From: Bifidobacterium canis
Lineage (GTDB): Bacteria; Actinomycetota; Actinomycetes; Actinomycetales; Bifidobacteriaceae
Reading direction: 5' to 3'
NCBI RefSeq assembly: GCF_009727065.1
Contig: NZ_WNLP01000002.1
Location: 124,001-188,000, forward strand
DNA: 64,000 bases
The first letter of the stretch is position 1; the number at the start of each line of letters is the position of its first letter. A program made the position numbers and the translations under genes. Positions 32,856-41,950 of this stretch are shown in pieces. The notes below the pieces were generated by a model. That model saw nothing but the letters and a program-made list of their open reading frames with translations, was not told the DNA's origin and did no database searches.

Positions 32856-34440
32856 TACCCTCATCTCCCTTCAGATCTGCGCGTAGTGGTTGAGGCGACA
32901 CGATTTGCGTGGCGGAATCGTCTGGAACCGGTTGAGACGCTTCGCTGGATTGCTCAGACGCTGCCGTGCGCTCTGCGGATTGCGTGCCAGCGGCGCGCGT
33001 CACCGGCAGCTGACTCGTGTTCGACACCGGTTCGGCGGAACGCCGAGCGCGCCGTGAACGCGGCTGAGCCGTGCGCGGCTTACGACTGTTGAGCGCCTGC
33101 ACTGCTTCCATGCGGAACGTGTCGCTCGTCACGTCGGCCTCAGGTTTATTCGCGGAATCCGAAATAATAATCAGCAGCGCCGCGAGCAGATAATTCGCAA
33201 TCAACGACGAGCCGCCAGCCGCCATATAAGGCATCGTCAAACCGGTGAGCGGAATGACGAGCGTGATGCCGCCGACCACGGTGAACACCTGGAACGCCAT
33301 CGTGAACACCAAGCCGGATGCGAGCAGTTTGCCGAATCCGTCTTTGATCTTCATCGCAGTGATCATGCCCGCCGCAATAATCAGCAAATACAGCATGAGC
33401 ACGGCGAAAATGCCGACCAACCCGAGCCCTTCGCCAGTCGATGCGAAAATAAAATCGGAATTGGCGAGCGGGGTGATCGCCGGATGCCCCTCACCCAAGC
33501 CAGTGCCGAACAATCCGCCGGCAGCCAAGCCGAACAATCCCTGAACGATCTGGCTCGAACCGCCCGGGTAACGGTTGTAGATCTCGGAGTCGAACGGGTG
33601 CAGCCAAGCGTCGACGCGGTAGCCAACGTGCGCGAACAGTTTCGCAGCCACCACGCAACCCACGGCGAACGCCACGAAGCCGATGACCAGCCAGCTCGCG
33701 CGGCCGGTAGCCACGTAGAGCATCGCCACGAACATCGCGAAGAACATCAGCGACGTGCCCAAGTCATGCTGCAGAATAAGCACGCCCATGGCCGCCACCC
33801 ACACGATCACGATCGGGCCGAGATCACGGAAGCGCGGCAGCTGCAAGCCCAGCACTTTCTTGCCGCCCACGGCGAGCTGATCGCGGTGATTGAACAAGTA
33901 TGAGGCGAAGAAGAACGCGAGGAACAGCTTCGCGAACTCGCCGGGCTGCAACGAGTAATTGCCGATGCCGATCCAAATGCGAGCACCGCCGATTTCGCGG
34001 CCAAGCCCGGGAATCATCGGGGAGAGCAGCAATACCAAGCCAATGACCATGCTCACGTATGAGAACTTGCGCAGAACGCGGTAATCCTTCATGAACGCGA
34101 ACAGGAAGTAGCAGCACACGAGCGCCAAGCACAGCCACATCATCTGGCGGGTGGCGACGGCGGTCGAGTTTTCACCGTCGATGCGCGAGATCATCAGTAT
34201 GCCGATGGCAGTGAGCATCAGCACGCATGCGAATATGGATTGATTGCCATACTTTTGGAAGTGGCTCATCAACCCCCATGCCACGAGGAACATCAGCGCG
34301 CAGGTGATCTGCATCACCACGCTGCCGCTCACAGGCGTGCCATACATGCGTTCAGACAGCTGGAAGAACCCAAGCGCGGCGATCAGCAGCGCGAACACTA
34401 TCTGCAGCAAATACCGAATATGCGAAGAAGTCATCGTCAC
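32848..34440 (-). CDS. rodA: SEDS-family peptidoglycan glycosyltransferase (RodA/FtsW)
   Basis: Encodes 530 residues. A GTG at 34440 overlaps the pstP stop (GTGA); an ATG two codons on is the alternative. About ten membrane helices are followed by a cytoplasmic Arg/Ser-rich tail of about 90 residues. SEDS signatures include GARIWIGIGNYSLQPGEFAKL, QHDLGTSLM, and the extracellular NSDFIFASTGEGLG region, followed by IPLTGLTMPYMAAGGSS. It polymerises lipid II into glycan strands with PbpA as partner transpeptidase. The long basic tail is a plausible target for the kinases of this operon. Confidence 0.93.
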   Translation of the reverse strand: MTMTSSHIRYLLQIVFALLIAALGFFQLSERMYGTPVSGSVVMQITCALMFLVAWGLMSHFQKYGNQSIFACVLMLTAIGILMISRIDGENSTAVATRQMMWLCLALVCCYFLFAFMKDYRVLRKFSYVSMVIGLVLLLSPMIPGLGREIGGARIWIGIGNYSLQPGEFAKLFLAFFFASYLFNHRDQLAVGGKKVLGLQLPRFRDLGPIVIVWVAAMGVLILQHDLGTSLMFFAMFVAMLYVATGRASWLVIGFVAFAVGCVVAAKLFAHVGYRVDAWLHPFDSEIYNRYPGGSSQIVQGLFGLAAGGLFGTGLGEGHPAITPLANSDFIFASTGEGLGLVGIFAVLMLYLLIIAAGMITAMKIKDGFGKLLASGLVFTMAFQVFTVVGGITLVIPLTGLTMPYMAAGGSSLIANYLLAALLIIISDSANKPEADVTSDTFRMEAVQALNSRKPRTAQPRSRRARRSAEPVSNTSQLPVTRAAGTQSAERTAASEQSSEASQPVPDDSATQIVSPQPLRADLKGDEGNE

Positions 34441-36062
34441 CTACTTTGCGCCGTCGCCGACGACGACTTGGTTGAAGACGGGGACTTCGACGCATCCTTG
34501 CTGCTGCTCGAGCTGGAACTGGAGCTGGAGCTAGAGCTTGAACTGGAGGAGCTCTTCGAAGTCTCGTTCGACTTCTTCTTCTGCTCTTGCTGCCACTCCT
34601 CGAACTGTGTGCGAATCAGATCGACATGGCTGACCGCCTCATCGTATCCGTCGACGCTGATGCCCTGCTTCAGGCGATCCTGCCACTGTTCGGGCAGCTG
34701 ATCGACCTTCAGATTTGTGTGGTCAATCGGGTGCGAAAGCTCATAGCCGAAGATGTTCGTGGGCACACCTTGGTAGATTGTGACCACGCCTTCGTCGGAA
34801 GCCAAATAATATTGGCGTTGGCTCCACGCATAGGCGACCCAGGTGCCGAGCGCGAGCAGCGCGACGATGGCAGCCGCCACGACCCAGCCCACCACTTTGC
34901 CGCGCGTTCTGCGCGAGCGAGCCTGCTTCTTCTCTTGCAAATGCTCGTGGTGAATCGCCTTGGCGACCTCGGGGTCGTTCGGGTCGGCGCTGTAACGCCC
35001 ATCGCTTTTGCGAATAACCGGAATCTCACCGGTGTCGGGATCCTGCAGCTCGCCGTTCTCAGCGCGCACAGTAGACGGCTGCGCCACCTGGCGAGCGGTC
35101 TCACGCTCCTCGTCATGCGCCTCTTTGTTGGAATCGCTTTGAATCAGCGCGGCGGCGCGTTCAGCGGGCGACGACTGCGCGATAAGCGGGGGAGCGGACG
35201 CCACAGGTTCGTGAATAATATCGGCAATCGGTTCGAGCGAAGCGCTCGCAGCGCCACCGATAAGCGGAGTCTGGTGCGGCAAATCGAACGAATCGGCGTT
35301 GAGCGCCAGCGTGGAATCGGCGATCACTGCCGACACGTTGTCGGTACTGCCAGCCTTCAGAGCCATCGACACGAGCGTTTGCGCGCATTCCTCAGCGTCG
35401 GTGAAGCGCAGCATCGTCTCTTCAATGGTCGAATCTTCAAGCACGCCGCACAAGCCGTCGGAACACAGCAGCAGGCGGTCGCCAGCCTGCGCGCGGCGAA
35501 TCGAAATGTCGGGGTGAGCGTCGATGTCGAAATCACCGAGCACGCGCATCACGACGTTGCGCTGAGGGTGGTTGCGAGCCTCGACCTCGTTGATGCGCTT
35601 CGTGTCGATCAGATGCTGCACGTAGCTGTGATCAGTCGTCAAATGCATCAGCTTGCCGTCGCGCAGCAAATATGCGCGCGAATCACCGATATGCGAGATC
35701 ACCCAATAATCAGAAACGAGAGTCACCGCAGTGACCGTCGTGCCCATGCCCGCGAGTTTGCGCTCGCGCTTCGCCTTGCCCACAATCGCGTCATGCGCGG
35801 CGAGCGTCGACGTCTCCATGATGCTCGCCGCCTTCGCCACGTCTCCGCCCGCGCTATCAGTCTCAATATGCGCGAGCGAGCGAATAGCAATCGTCGACGC
35901 GGTGTCGCCGCCGGCATGACCGCCCATGCCGTCGCACACAGCCACCAAATGCTCGCCGGCGAACGAGGAGTCCTGATTATTCGAGCGCACGGTGCCAACG
36001 TCGGAAACCGTGGTCGAATACATGTACAAGTGCTGATTGTCGCGTTCCGCCACCGCGATCAC
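34437..36062 (-). CDS. pstP: PP2C-family Ser/Thr protein phosphatase
   Basis: Encodes 541 residues from a GTG at 36062 that overlaps the fhaB stop (GTGA); a second GTG lies three codons in. The PP2C domain (about 15-250) has the metal-binding VRSNNQD, VCDGMGGHAGGD, SHIGDSRAYLL, CSDGLCG and GSTDNVSAV. A variable linker carries one membrane helix (about 378-400), then an extracellular domain. The C-terminus contains a run of about 20 serines and a Ser/Thr/Lys tail. It reverses PknA/PknB phosphorylation. The serine run is encoded by a short-period repeat at about 34500-34555 that could vary in length. Confidence 0.93.
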   Translation of the reverse strand: MIAVAERDNQHLYMYSTTVSDVGTVRSNNQDSSFAGEHLVAVCDGMGGHAGGDTASTIAIRSLAHIETDSAGGDVAKAASIMETSTLAAHDAIVGKAKRERKLAGMGTTVTAVTLVSDYWVISHIGDSRAYLLRDGKLMHLTTDHSYVQHLIDTKRINEVEARNHPQRNVVMRVLGDFDIDAHPDISIRRAQAGDRLLLCSDGLCGVLEDSTIEETMLRFTDAEECAQTLVSMALKAGSTDNVSAVIADSTLALNADSFDLPHQTPLIGGAASASLEPIADIIHEPVASAPPLIAQSSPAERAAALIQSDSNKEAHDEERETARQVAQPSTVRAENGELQDPDTGEIPVIRKSDGRYSADPNDPEVAKAIHHEHLQEKKQARSRRTRGKVVGWVVAAAIVALLALGTWVAYAWSQRQYYLASDEGVVTIYQGVPTNIFGYELSHPIDHTNLKVDQLPEQWQDRLKQGISVDGYDEAVSHVDLIRTQFEEWQQEQKKKSNETSKSSSSSSSSSSSSSSSSSSKDASKSPSSTKSSSATAQSR

Positions 36063-36622
36063 CTCAATTCAAAGGTCGTGGCGCCAATGCGAACTGGAAC
36101 GCGCGGTGCGAGAATAGTCGGCGTGGAGATGCGCTGCTGATTGACGACGGTGCCGTTCGTGCTGTGCAGATCTTCGATGGCCCACGAGCCGGAGGCTGCG
36201 TCAGGGTACACGCGTGCGTGGTGCGACGACACGAATTCATCGTCGAGCACCACCGTGTTAGATGCGGCGCGGCCGAGCGTGATCACAGACGAGTTCAGCG
36301 GAACGGAAGTGCCTGCGAGCGGGCCGTCGATAATGACGAGCAGCGTAGGTGAAGCATTGCCGTTGCCACCGCCGACGCCGGCACCGGCAACGGTGCTCTG
36401 CGTTGCACGCGGTGCCGCGAGCGGCGCGGCCGGTTGCGCGGGAGCCGACACGGAGTCGCTTTGCTTGCGTACCTCGCGCTCCTTACGTCTGCGCGCGCGT
36501 GATTTGCGCGGACTGTATGCCGCCACATCTTTATAGAGCGAACGTGTGATCACCCACACGAACACCCACAGCAAGATGAGAAACGCATATTTCAGTACCG
36601 CGAAGGTCAGTTCGGTAATCAT
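36059..36622 (-). CDS. fhaB: FHA-domain membrane protein FhaB
   Basis: Encodes 187 residues from ATG 36622. One N-terminal helix (about 5-27) is followed by a very basic patch (SPRKSRARRRKEREVRK), a Pro/Ala/Gly linker, and a C-terminal FHA domain (about 100-185) with ITLGRAASNTVVLDD, SSHHARV and LHSTNGTVVN, the phosphothreonine-binding signature. In mycobacteria FhaB (FipA) binds phosphorylated division proteins. It is in the operon between fhaA (16-base gap) and pstP (4-base overlap). Confidence 0.9.
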   Translation of the reverse strand: MITELTFAVLKYAFLILLWVFVWVITRSLYKDVAAYSPRKSRARRRKEREVRKQSDSVSAPAQPAAPLAAPRATQSTVAGAGVGGGNGNASPTLLVIIDGPLAGTSVPLNSSVITLGRAASNTVVLDDEFVSSHHARVYPDAASGSWAIEDLHSTNGTVVNQQRISTPTILAPRVPVRIGATTFELR

Positions 36623-36638
36623 AAATAGCCTGTCTGGC

Positions 36639-37340
36639 TCACCTCTGGTCTTGCGAAGAAGCCCAATACAGAATGCGGGTGCGACCAATCGTGATCGTAT
36701 TGCCGTCCAGCAACGTCGCCGCCGGAACCTGATGGCCTTCCACGTAAGTGCCGTTCGTAGATCCCAGATCGCGGGCGATCACGCCATTGTCGGTGATATC
36801 GATCTCCAGATGCTTACGGGAGATGCCAGGATCGTCGATCACGATGTCGCAGCCCGAGCCGCGACCCAGAATCGTCTTGTCTTTGGTGAGCAGGTATTGG
36901 TTGTTGTTGACTTCGAGCATCGGGCAGTCCTGCGTCTGCTCGTCGGTGGTGACCGGAACCGCATTGCCTTGCACAGATTCGGAGGTGAGCTTGAAATTGC
37001 CCTTCGTCAGCTGAAGATCCTCTTCGAAGATCACGACGACAGGGCCAACGAATGCATAGTGCTGGCTCTTTGCATACTGCGTGAGATTGTCTGCGAGCTC
37101 GTTCGCCAACGCTTCGGAACCCCACTGCTCAATACGGTCGAAGTCGGGAGTACTCAACTTGAAGCGGTACTCGTTCGGCGCTACGGTGCGGTCACGCCCC
37201 ACTGGCATGGCCTCCGCGTCGATTTCGCGCTCGAGTGCACTGGAGAGGTCGACGGGCTGCAAGTCCTTGGAGCCGAACTTCGCGAACACTCCGTTGACCG
37301 CACCCTCCACGCTTTTCTCAAAACGGTCAAGAACGCTCAT
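36639..37340 (-). CDS. fhaA: DUF3662/FHA protein FhaA
   Basis: Encodes 233 residues. The N-terminal DUF3662 region (about 1-115: MSVLDRFEKSVEGAVNGVFAKF) and C-terminal FHA domain (about 150-225: LGRGSGCDIVIDD, SRKHLEI, LGSTNGTYV) match actinobacterial FhaA, which binds phosphorylated MviN-type partners to control lipid II flow. Here the linker between domains is only about 35 residues, much shorter than in mycobacteria. It is the first gene of the seven-gene operon reading down to pknB; its promoter should lie in 37341-37430. Confidence 0.92.
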   Translation of the reverse strand: MSVLDRFEKSVEGAVNGVFAKFGSKDLQPVDLSSALEREIDAEAMPVGRDRTVAPNEYRFKLSTPDFDRIEQWGSEALANELADNLTQYAKSQHYAFVGPVVVIFEEDLQLTKGNFKLTSESVQGNAVPVTTDEQTQDCPMLEVNNNQYLLTKDKTILGRGSGCDIVIDDPGISRKHLEIDITDNGVIARDLGSTNGTYVEGHQVPAATLLDGNTITIGRTRILYWASSQDQR

Positions 37341-37515
37341 AGTATCCCTTTCTATCTTGTTCTATCCTACGCTGATATATCAACCGCTCCAATCTCAAGT
37401 TTTCTCGAACCCGCTCATTTTCCTCTTGAAGCGTAGGCTAACGATAGAAAATAGTGTATACGCGCGACGGCGACGCATAAAAACGCGAGAGTGCGGAGCG
37501 CGGTGCGAACCAGTG

Positions 37516-37653
37516 TATAAACGGCGAATCTACTGGTAAAAACGGCGAAAATAATGTTGTTTCGCCGTTTTGACAGCTGGATTTGCTGTTTTGTGCGCTC
37601 TGGAGGCTGTTTTATATGTAAAAACGGCAAATCTGTTTGCGAAAACAGCAAAA
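37516..37653. repeat. hairpin array B (family 1): one full unit and one half
   Basis: The full unit 37559-37653 has arms carrying CGCCGTTTT/TTTGCTGTTTT boxes and their complements around a 27-base loop. The half unit at 37516-37552 repeats AAACGGCGAA twice. It lies in the 377-base divergent gap between fhaA and the S9 peptidase gene, which shows no coding potential. Confidence 0.75.
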
Positions 37654-37717
37654 GCAGTGTGACGCATAATTGTATGCGTAGATATTGTGCGGCAAATCGG
37701 GAGACGAAAGAGGCATG

Positions 37718-40269
37718 ATGAGCGAAGACGCAGGCAAAGTAGAGAATGCAGAGAATATTGAAGAGCAAACCGTGATTGATGAATACCCCGTGGCGAAGGC
37801 GCGCTCGGTGCGCTTCACGTGCGGTGCGCCGCGCTCGCCGCACCTGTTCGGCGACGGCTCGCGCATGCTGTTTCTGCGGTCTGCCGGGCCGGAAGATACG
37901 GAAACCGCGCTCTGGCTTGGCATGTATGCTCCGAATGACCCCGCCGAGCCGATTTTCGAAAATTTCGTATTAGACGGCGGCACAGAAGCTGCAAACCAGA
38001 GCTGTGAGATCGAACTGGTGGATCCTGCGGAACTGATGAGCTCGCCGGCGAACGAAGACGTGCCCGAAGCCGAGCGTGCGCGCCGCGAACGTGCCCGCGA
38101 AAGCGCGACTGGCATCGTCTCGTATTCGGTTGATACAGATGGCTCGCATATCGCGTTCACTGTGAACGGCGAGCTGTTCGTGACGACGATCGAGTGGGAT
38201 TCGCTCGCGTGCACGTTCGACGACCGCTAGCGGGGGAGAACGGCGAGGATATTCGCGCGTCGGTGAAGTCCGGCGTGACGACCAAGCACATCGTGCCGAA
38301 GTTCACGAACCCCGCGCACAGCGAATTCGCAGGCCCCGTGCTCAACCCGCGCATCAGTCCGGACGGCACGCGCGTGGCATACGCCACCGGCAGCGCGGTG
38401 GTTGTTGTAGACATTGAGACGTGCGAGGCGAACGCGATCTTCACCGTGTCTGCTGACGATCGCGCGACGATGCAGGCCGGACTCGCGGAATTCGCCGCAT
38501 CCGAGGAACTCGATAGATACGACGGCTTCTGGTGGAGCCCAGACTCGCGCACGTTGCTCGTGGAATGCTTCGACTCGTCGCCGGAGCCGGTGTGGACGAT
38601 CAGCGATCCGGCGAATCCCGATCACGCAGGATTCCAGCACCGCTACCCGCGCGCGTTGACCGAAAACGCCGTCGTCGACTTGTTCGCCGTGCGTTTGGGA
38701 GACGATGGATTGGACGTCGCGAATACCGCGATGATTGACTGGGACAATGTGGCCTACGAATATTTGGCTTCGGTGACTTGGGAGGGCGACGCCCAAGGTG
38801 CCAACCCGATTCTGTACGTGCTCGACCGCTTGCAGCACAACGAGCAGATTCTGCGCGTGGCTCTGCCCGCTGAAGATGAGTGGTCTACGTTGCACGCGAT
38901 GGACGGCAACGCGATGGCGTTGCTGCCGGTTGAAGTGCTGCAGACCGGCCACAACGACCAGTGGATCGACGTGATCGCGGGCGCTCCCGCAGTGACTCCT
39001 TCCGGCAAACTGATCGGCTTCGTGAACGACATGGAACACGACACAAATCGCTTGACTGTGGATGGCAAGGCGTTCACACCGCTTGGTTGGCAGGTGCACG
39101 AAGTGCTTGACGCCAACGATGCCAATGTGCTGTGCGTGGTGCAGCGCACACCTGAAGTGGTGGGCGAGAATTCGCTGCCCGAAGCATGGCAAGGCGCTGA
39201 CGCCCGCTACCACGATGCGCGCAGCTTCGACGTGGTGACGATTGATTACGACGGCACTGTGCAGGCGGTGAGCCGCAAGCCGGGCGTGTGGACCGCCGCC
39301 CGCCGCGGCAACGAGATGGTGGTGTGGGGACGCACGATGGATAGCGCGTTCGCTCAGATGACGCTGTTCAGCGGCGACGAGTCCTACGTCGTGAGTAACT
39401 ACGCCGGCACACCTGGTTTCACGCCAAACATTCGCTTCACGCGACTCGGTGAGCGTGGACTATATACGGCGATTGTGGCTCCGCAGGCTGGCAGCGCGTT
39501 CGCCGACGCCAAGAAGCTGCCGGTGATGATGCAGCCATACGGCGGCCCCGGATTCCAGCGCGTGACGTTGAGCGTTGCCGGATACTGGGATGCGCAATGG
39601 TGGGCGGATCAAGGCTACTTGGTGGTGATCGCCGACGGTCGCGGCACGACCGGACGCGGGCCGGCTTGGGATCGCACGATGTATTTGAACATGAAAGACG
39701 TGAGCCTGCAAGACCAAGTGGACGCCGTGCACGCGTTGCCTGACGCCATCGCCGCACTTAACGCAGCGGGAACTCAAGTCGAGGGCACTGAATTCAGCGA
39801 AGCGCAGGATGCCGCGCTTGCGCTGCCGGAGCCGGATCTCGACCATGTGGCGATGATCGGTTGGTCGTATGGTGGCTTCCTCTCCGCGCTCGCCGTGCTC
39901 GACGCACCCGACACATTCGCAGCCGCCTGCGCCGGTGCTCCTCCGACCGACTGGACGCTGTATGACACCTGCTACACCGAGCGCTTCCTGGGCCTCGACC
40001 CGGAAGTGTATCGTCGCAACAGCATCATTGACGATGCCCCGAAGCTCACGCGCCCGCTCATGCTGATCCACGGTTTTGCCGACGACAACGTGACGATCGC
40101 CCACAGCCTGCGCTTGAGCCAAGCGCTTATGCAGGCAGGACGCGCGCACACGTTCCTGCCGCTCACCGGCATCACGCATATGACGAACGATCCGAAGGTC
40201 GCGAAGAATCTGCTGATTCTGCAGCGCGACTTCCTTGCGCAGGCGCTGAGTGAAACAACCGCTGAATAA
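37718..40269 (+). CDS. S9-family (prolyl oligopeptidase/DPP-IV type) serine peptidase, frameshifted as read
   Basis: The frame from ATG 37718 (GAAAGAGG upstream) stops at 38230 (...ACTFDDR); the body continues in another frame from LAGENGEDIRASVKSG. One extra base near 38226 (CGC-TAG to CGCCTAG) joins them into 850 residues. The N-terminal two-thirds is a beta-propeller region; the C-terminal alpha/beta-hydrolase domain has QPYGGPGFQRV, nucleophile GWSYGGF, LIHGFADDNV and the histidine in GITHMTND. No signal peptide, so probably cytosolic. It would cleave dipeptides or oligopeptides near proline, and feeds amino-acid supply. Confidence 0.85.
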
Positions 40270-40314
40270 CAACTAGTCTCGCGCATAACTGTCGCATATA
40301 TAGAGGAGGCAAGT

Positions 40315-41382
40315 GTGGAAATTGCAATGTTGAACGAGATCCGTTTCCAGCAGGATTTCGAGGCGACGGCATTGCCGGCGATCACCAAGTGCAGGCGTGA
40401 GGATTATATGGCGCCTGCGCAATCCGACTGGGACGGGCACCCGCTCGCTGATCTGCAGGGCACATTGCACGTCGTGAGCTACGACGTTGAACTCTTCCAC
40501 GACCTTGCCATTCCCGGCGCATCGAGCAACAACCATGGCGCTGTGCTGATCTCGCATGGATTCTCTGAATTCGCTGCGAAATATGAAGAGATGGTCTGGT
40601 ATTTTTTGCTCGCCGGATTCTCCGTGTGCATACTCGAACACCGCGGGCACGGCTATTCGGCGCGCGATGTGGCCGACGACGAGATCGTCTACATCGACAC
40701 ATGGCGCCGCTATGTGGCTGACCTTGCGAAATGCGCGAACACGATCGCGCGACCACTGGCGGGAAACAAGCCGCTGATGCTCTTCGCCCATTCGATGGGC
40801 GGCGGCATCGCGGCGGCGATGCTCGAGCGCTACCCGAACGTCGTCGACAAAGCAGTGCTTTCGTCGCCGATGATCGAAGCGAACATGCATGTGCCGAACT
40901 GGTTGGCGGCGCTCGCGTGCGGCGTGGGCTGCGACACAGGGCACGGCAAGAGCATGGCTCCCGGGCAGCACGGTTTTTCACCGGTCATCGACATGAAAGA
41001 TCATCAAGGTGCATGCATGCAACGCTTGGAATGGGCGAAGAAGCTACGCATGGCGAACACCCACTACCAGACGTCGGCGGCGGCGAACGAATGGGTGCGT
41101 CAGGCGTTGCGCATCGCGCGCGCTGTGCAGAGTCCGAAGATGTGCGAGCGCATCGAAACGCCGATCCTGCTGTTTCAGGCCGGCAACGACCACTGGGTGC
41201 GCAATTCCGCGGAAGATCGCTTCGTCAAACTCGTCGGTAAGCACGGCGGAAGCATTCGTATGATTCGCGTGCCCGGCTCGGTGCATGAGATCTTCACGAT
41301 GCCGAACGCGGTTATGGCTCCATACCTCGAAGAGATCTTCACCTACCTGCAATCCGAAGAGCCAGTGACCGTCCTTGCCTGA
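40315..41382 (+). CDS. alpha/beta hydrolase (monoacylglycerol lipase/lysophospholipase-like)
   Basis: Encodes 355 residues from GTG 40315, with GAGGAGG at 40303-40309. It is a serine hydrolase of the Hydrolase_4 type: LISHGFSEFAAKYEEM, LEHRGHGYS (oxyanion region), nucleophile elbow FAHSMGGGIAAAML, Asp in LLFQAGNDHWV and His in PGSVHEIF. The family cleaves monoacylglycerols or lysophospholipids. It begins 46 bases after the S9 peptidase and may be co-transcribed. The downstream 568 bases hold hairpin array C. Confidence 0.82.
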   Translation: MEIAMLNEIRFQQDFEATALPAITKCRREDYMAPAQSDWDGHPLADLQGTLHVVSYDVELFHDLAIPGASSNNHGAVLISHGFSEFAAKYEEMVWYFLLAGFSVCILEHRGHGYSARDVADDEIVYIDTWRRYVADLAKCANTIARPLAGNKPLMLFAHSMGGGIAAAMLERYPNVVDKAVLSSPMIEANMHVPNWLAALACGVGCDTGHGKSMAPGQHGFSPVIDMKDHQGACMQRLEWAKKLRMANTHYQTSAAANEWVRQALRIARAVQSPKMCERIETPILLFQAGNDHWVRNSAEDRFVKLVGKHGGSIRMIRVPGSVHEIFTMPNAVMAPYLEEIFTYLQSEEPVTVLA

Positions 41383-41418
41383 GCCGCCGATCCTGTTGCT
41401 TTGCCGTTTCGCATCTAG

Positions 41419-41840
41419 TTTTGCCGTTTTACCCACTGGTTTTGCCGTTTTTAACTTCTTTTAGGCGTGTGTGATGAGTTAAAACAGCAAAACCATTGGT
41501 AGAAACGGCGAAAATGGCTGGTTTTGCCGTTCTGCACGATGGTTTTGCCGTTTTAACCTCTTTTGGCGTGCGGGGTGAGTCGGAACGGCAAAACTGACGG
41601 TAGAAACGGCGAAAATAGAGAGTTTTGCTGTTTTGACTGTTAGATTTGCCGTTCTCGCCAGAGGATTTGCCGTTTTATGCACTTTGAAGGCGGCTCTATA
41701 GGTAAAACAGCAAATCCGCTGGCTGGAACGGCAAAGGTGGCTGGTTTTGTTGTTTTAGCTGCTGGATTTGCCGTTTTAACCTATTTTGGGCGTGTGGGGT
41801 GAGTTAAAACGGCAAATCTAGTGGTAAAAACGGCGAAAAT
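41419..41840. repeat. hairpin array C (family 1): four about 95-nt hairpins
   Basis: Units: 41419-41514, 41521-41615, 41643-41735 and 41743-41840. Each arm contains two TTTTGCCGTTTT-type boxes separated by a spacer containing CTGG-like sequence. The loops are conserved and G-rich, for example CTCTTTTGGCGTGCGGGG and CTATTTTGGGCGTGTGGGG. An extra half unit lies at 41621-41642. This nearly fills the gap between the lipase and EamA genes; only 41841-41950 remains, with nothing recognisable. Confidence 0.88.
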
Positions 41841-41950
41841 GCAGGCGATGGAGACGGTGCGATGGTAGGCAACTACTCTGTGGGCTATTCTGTGGGCGTG
41901 GGCGGCGGGCTGCGCGATAAGATGCCATGCAGAGAGTAAAGGAGACGGTT

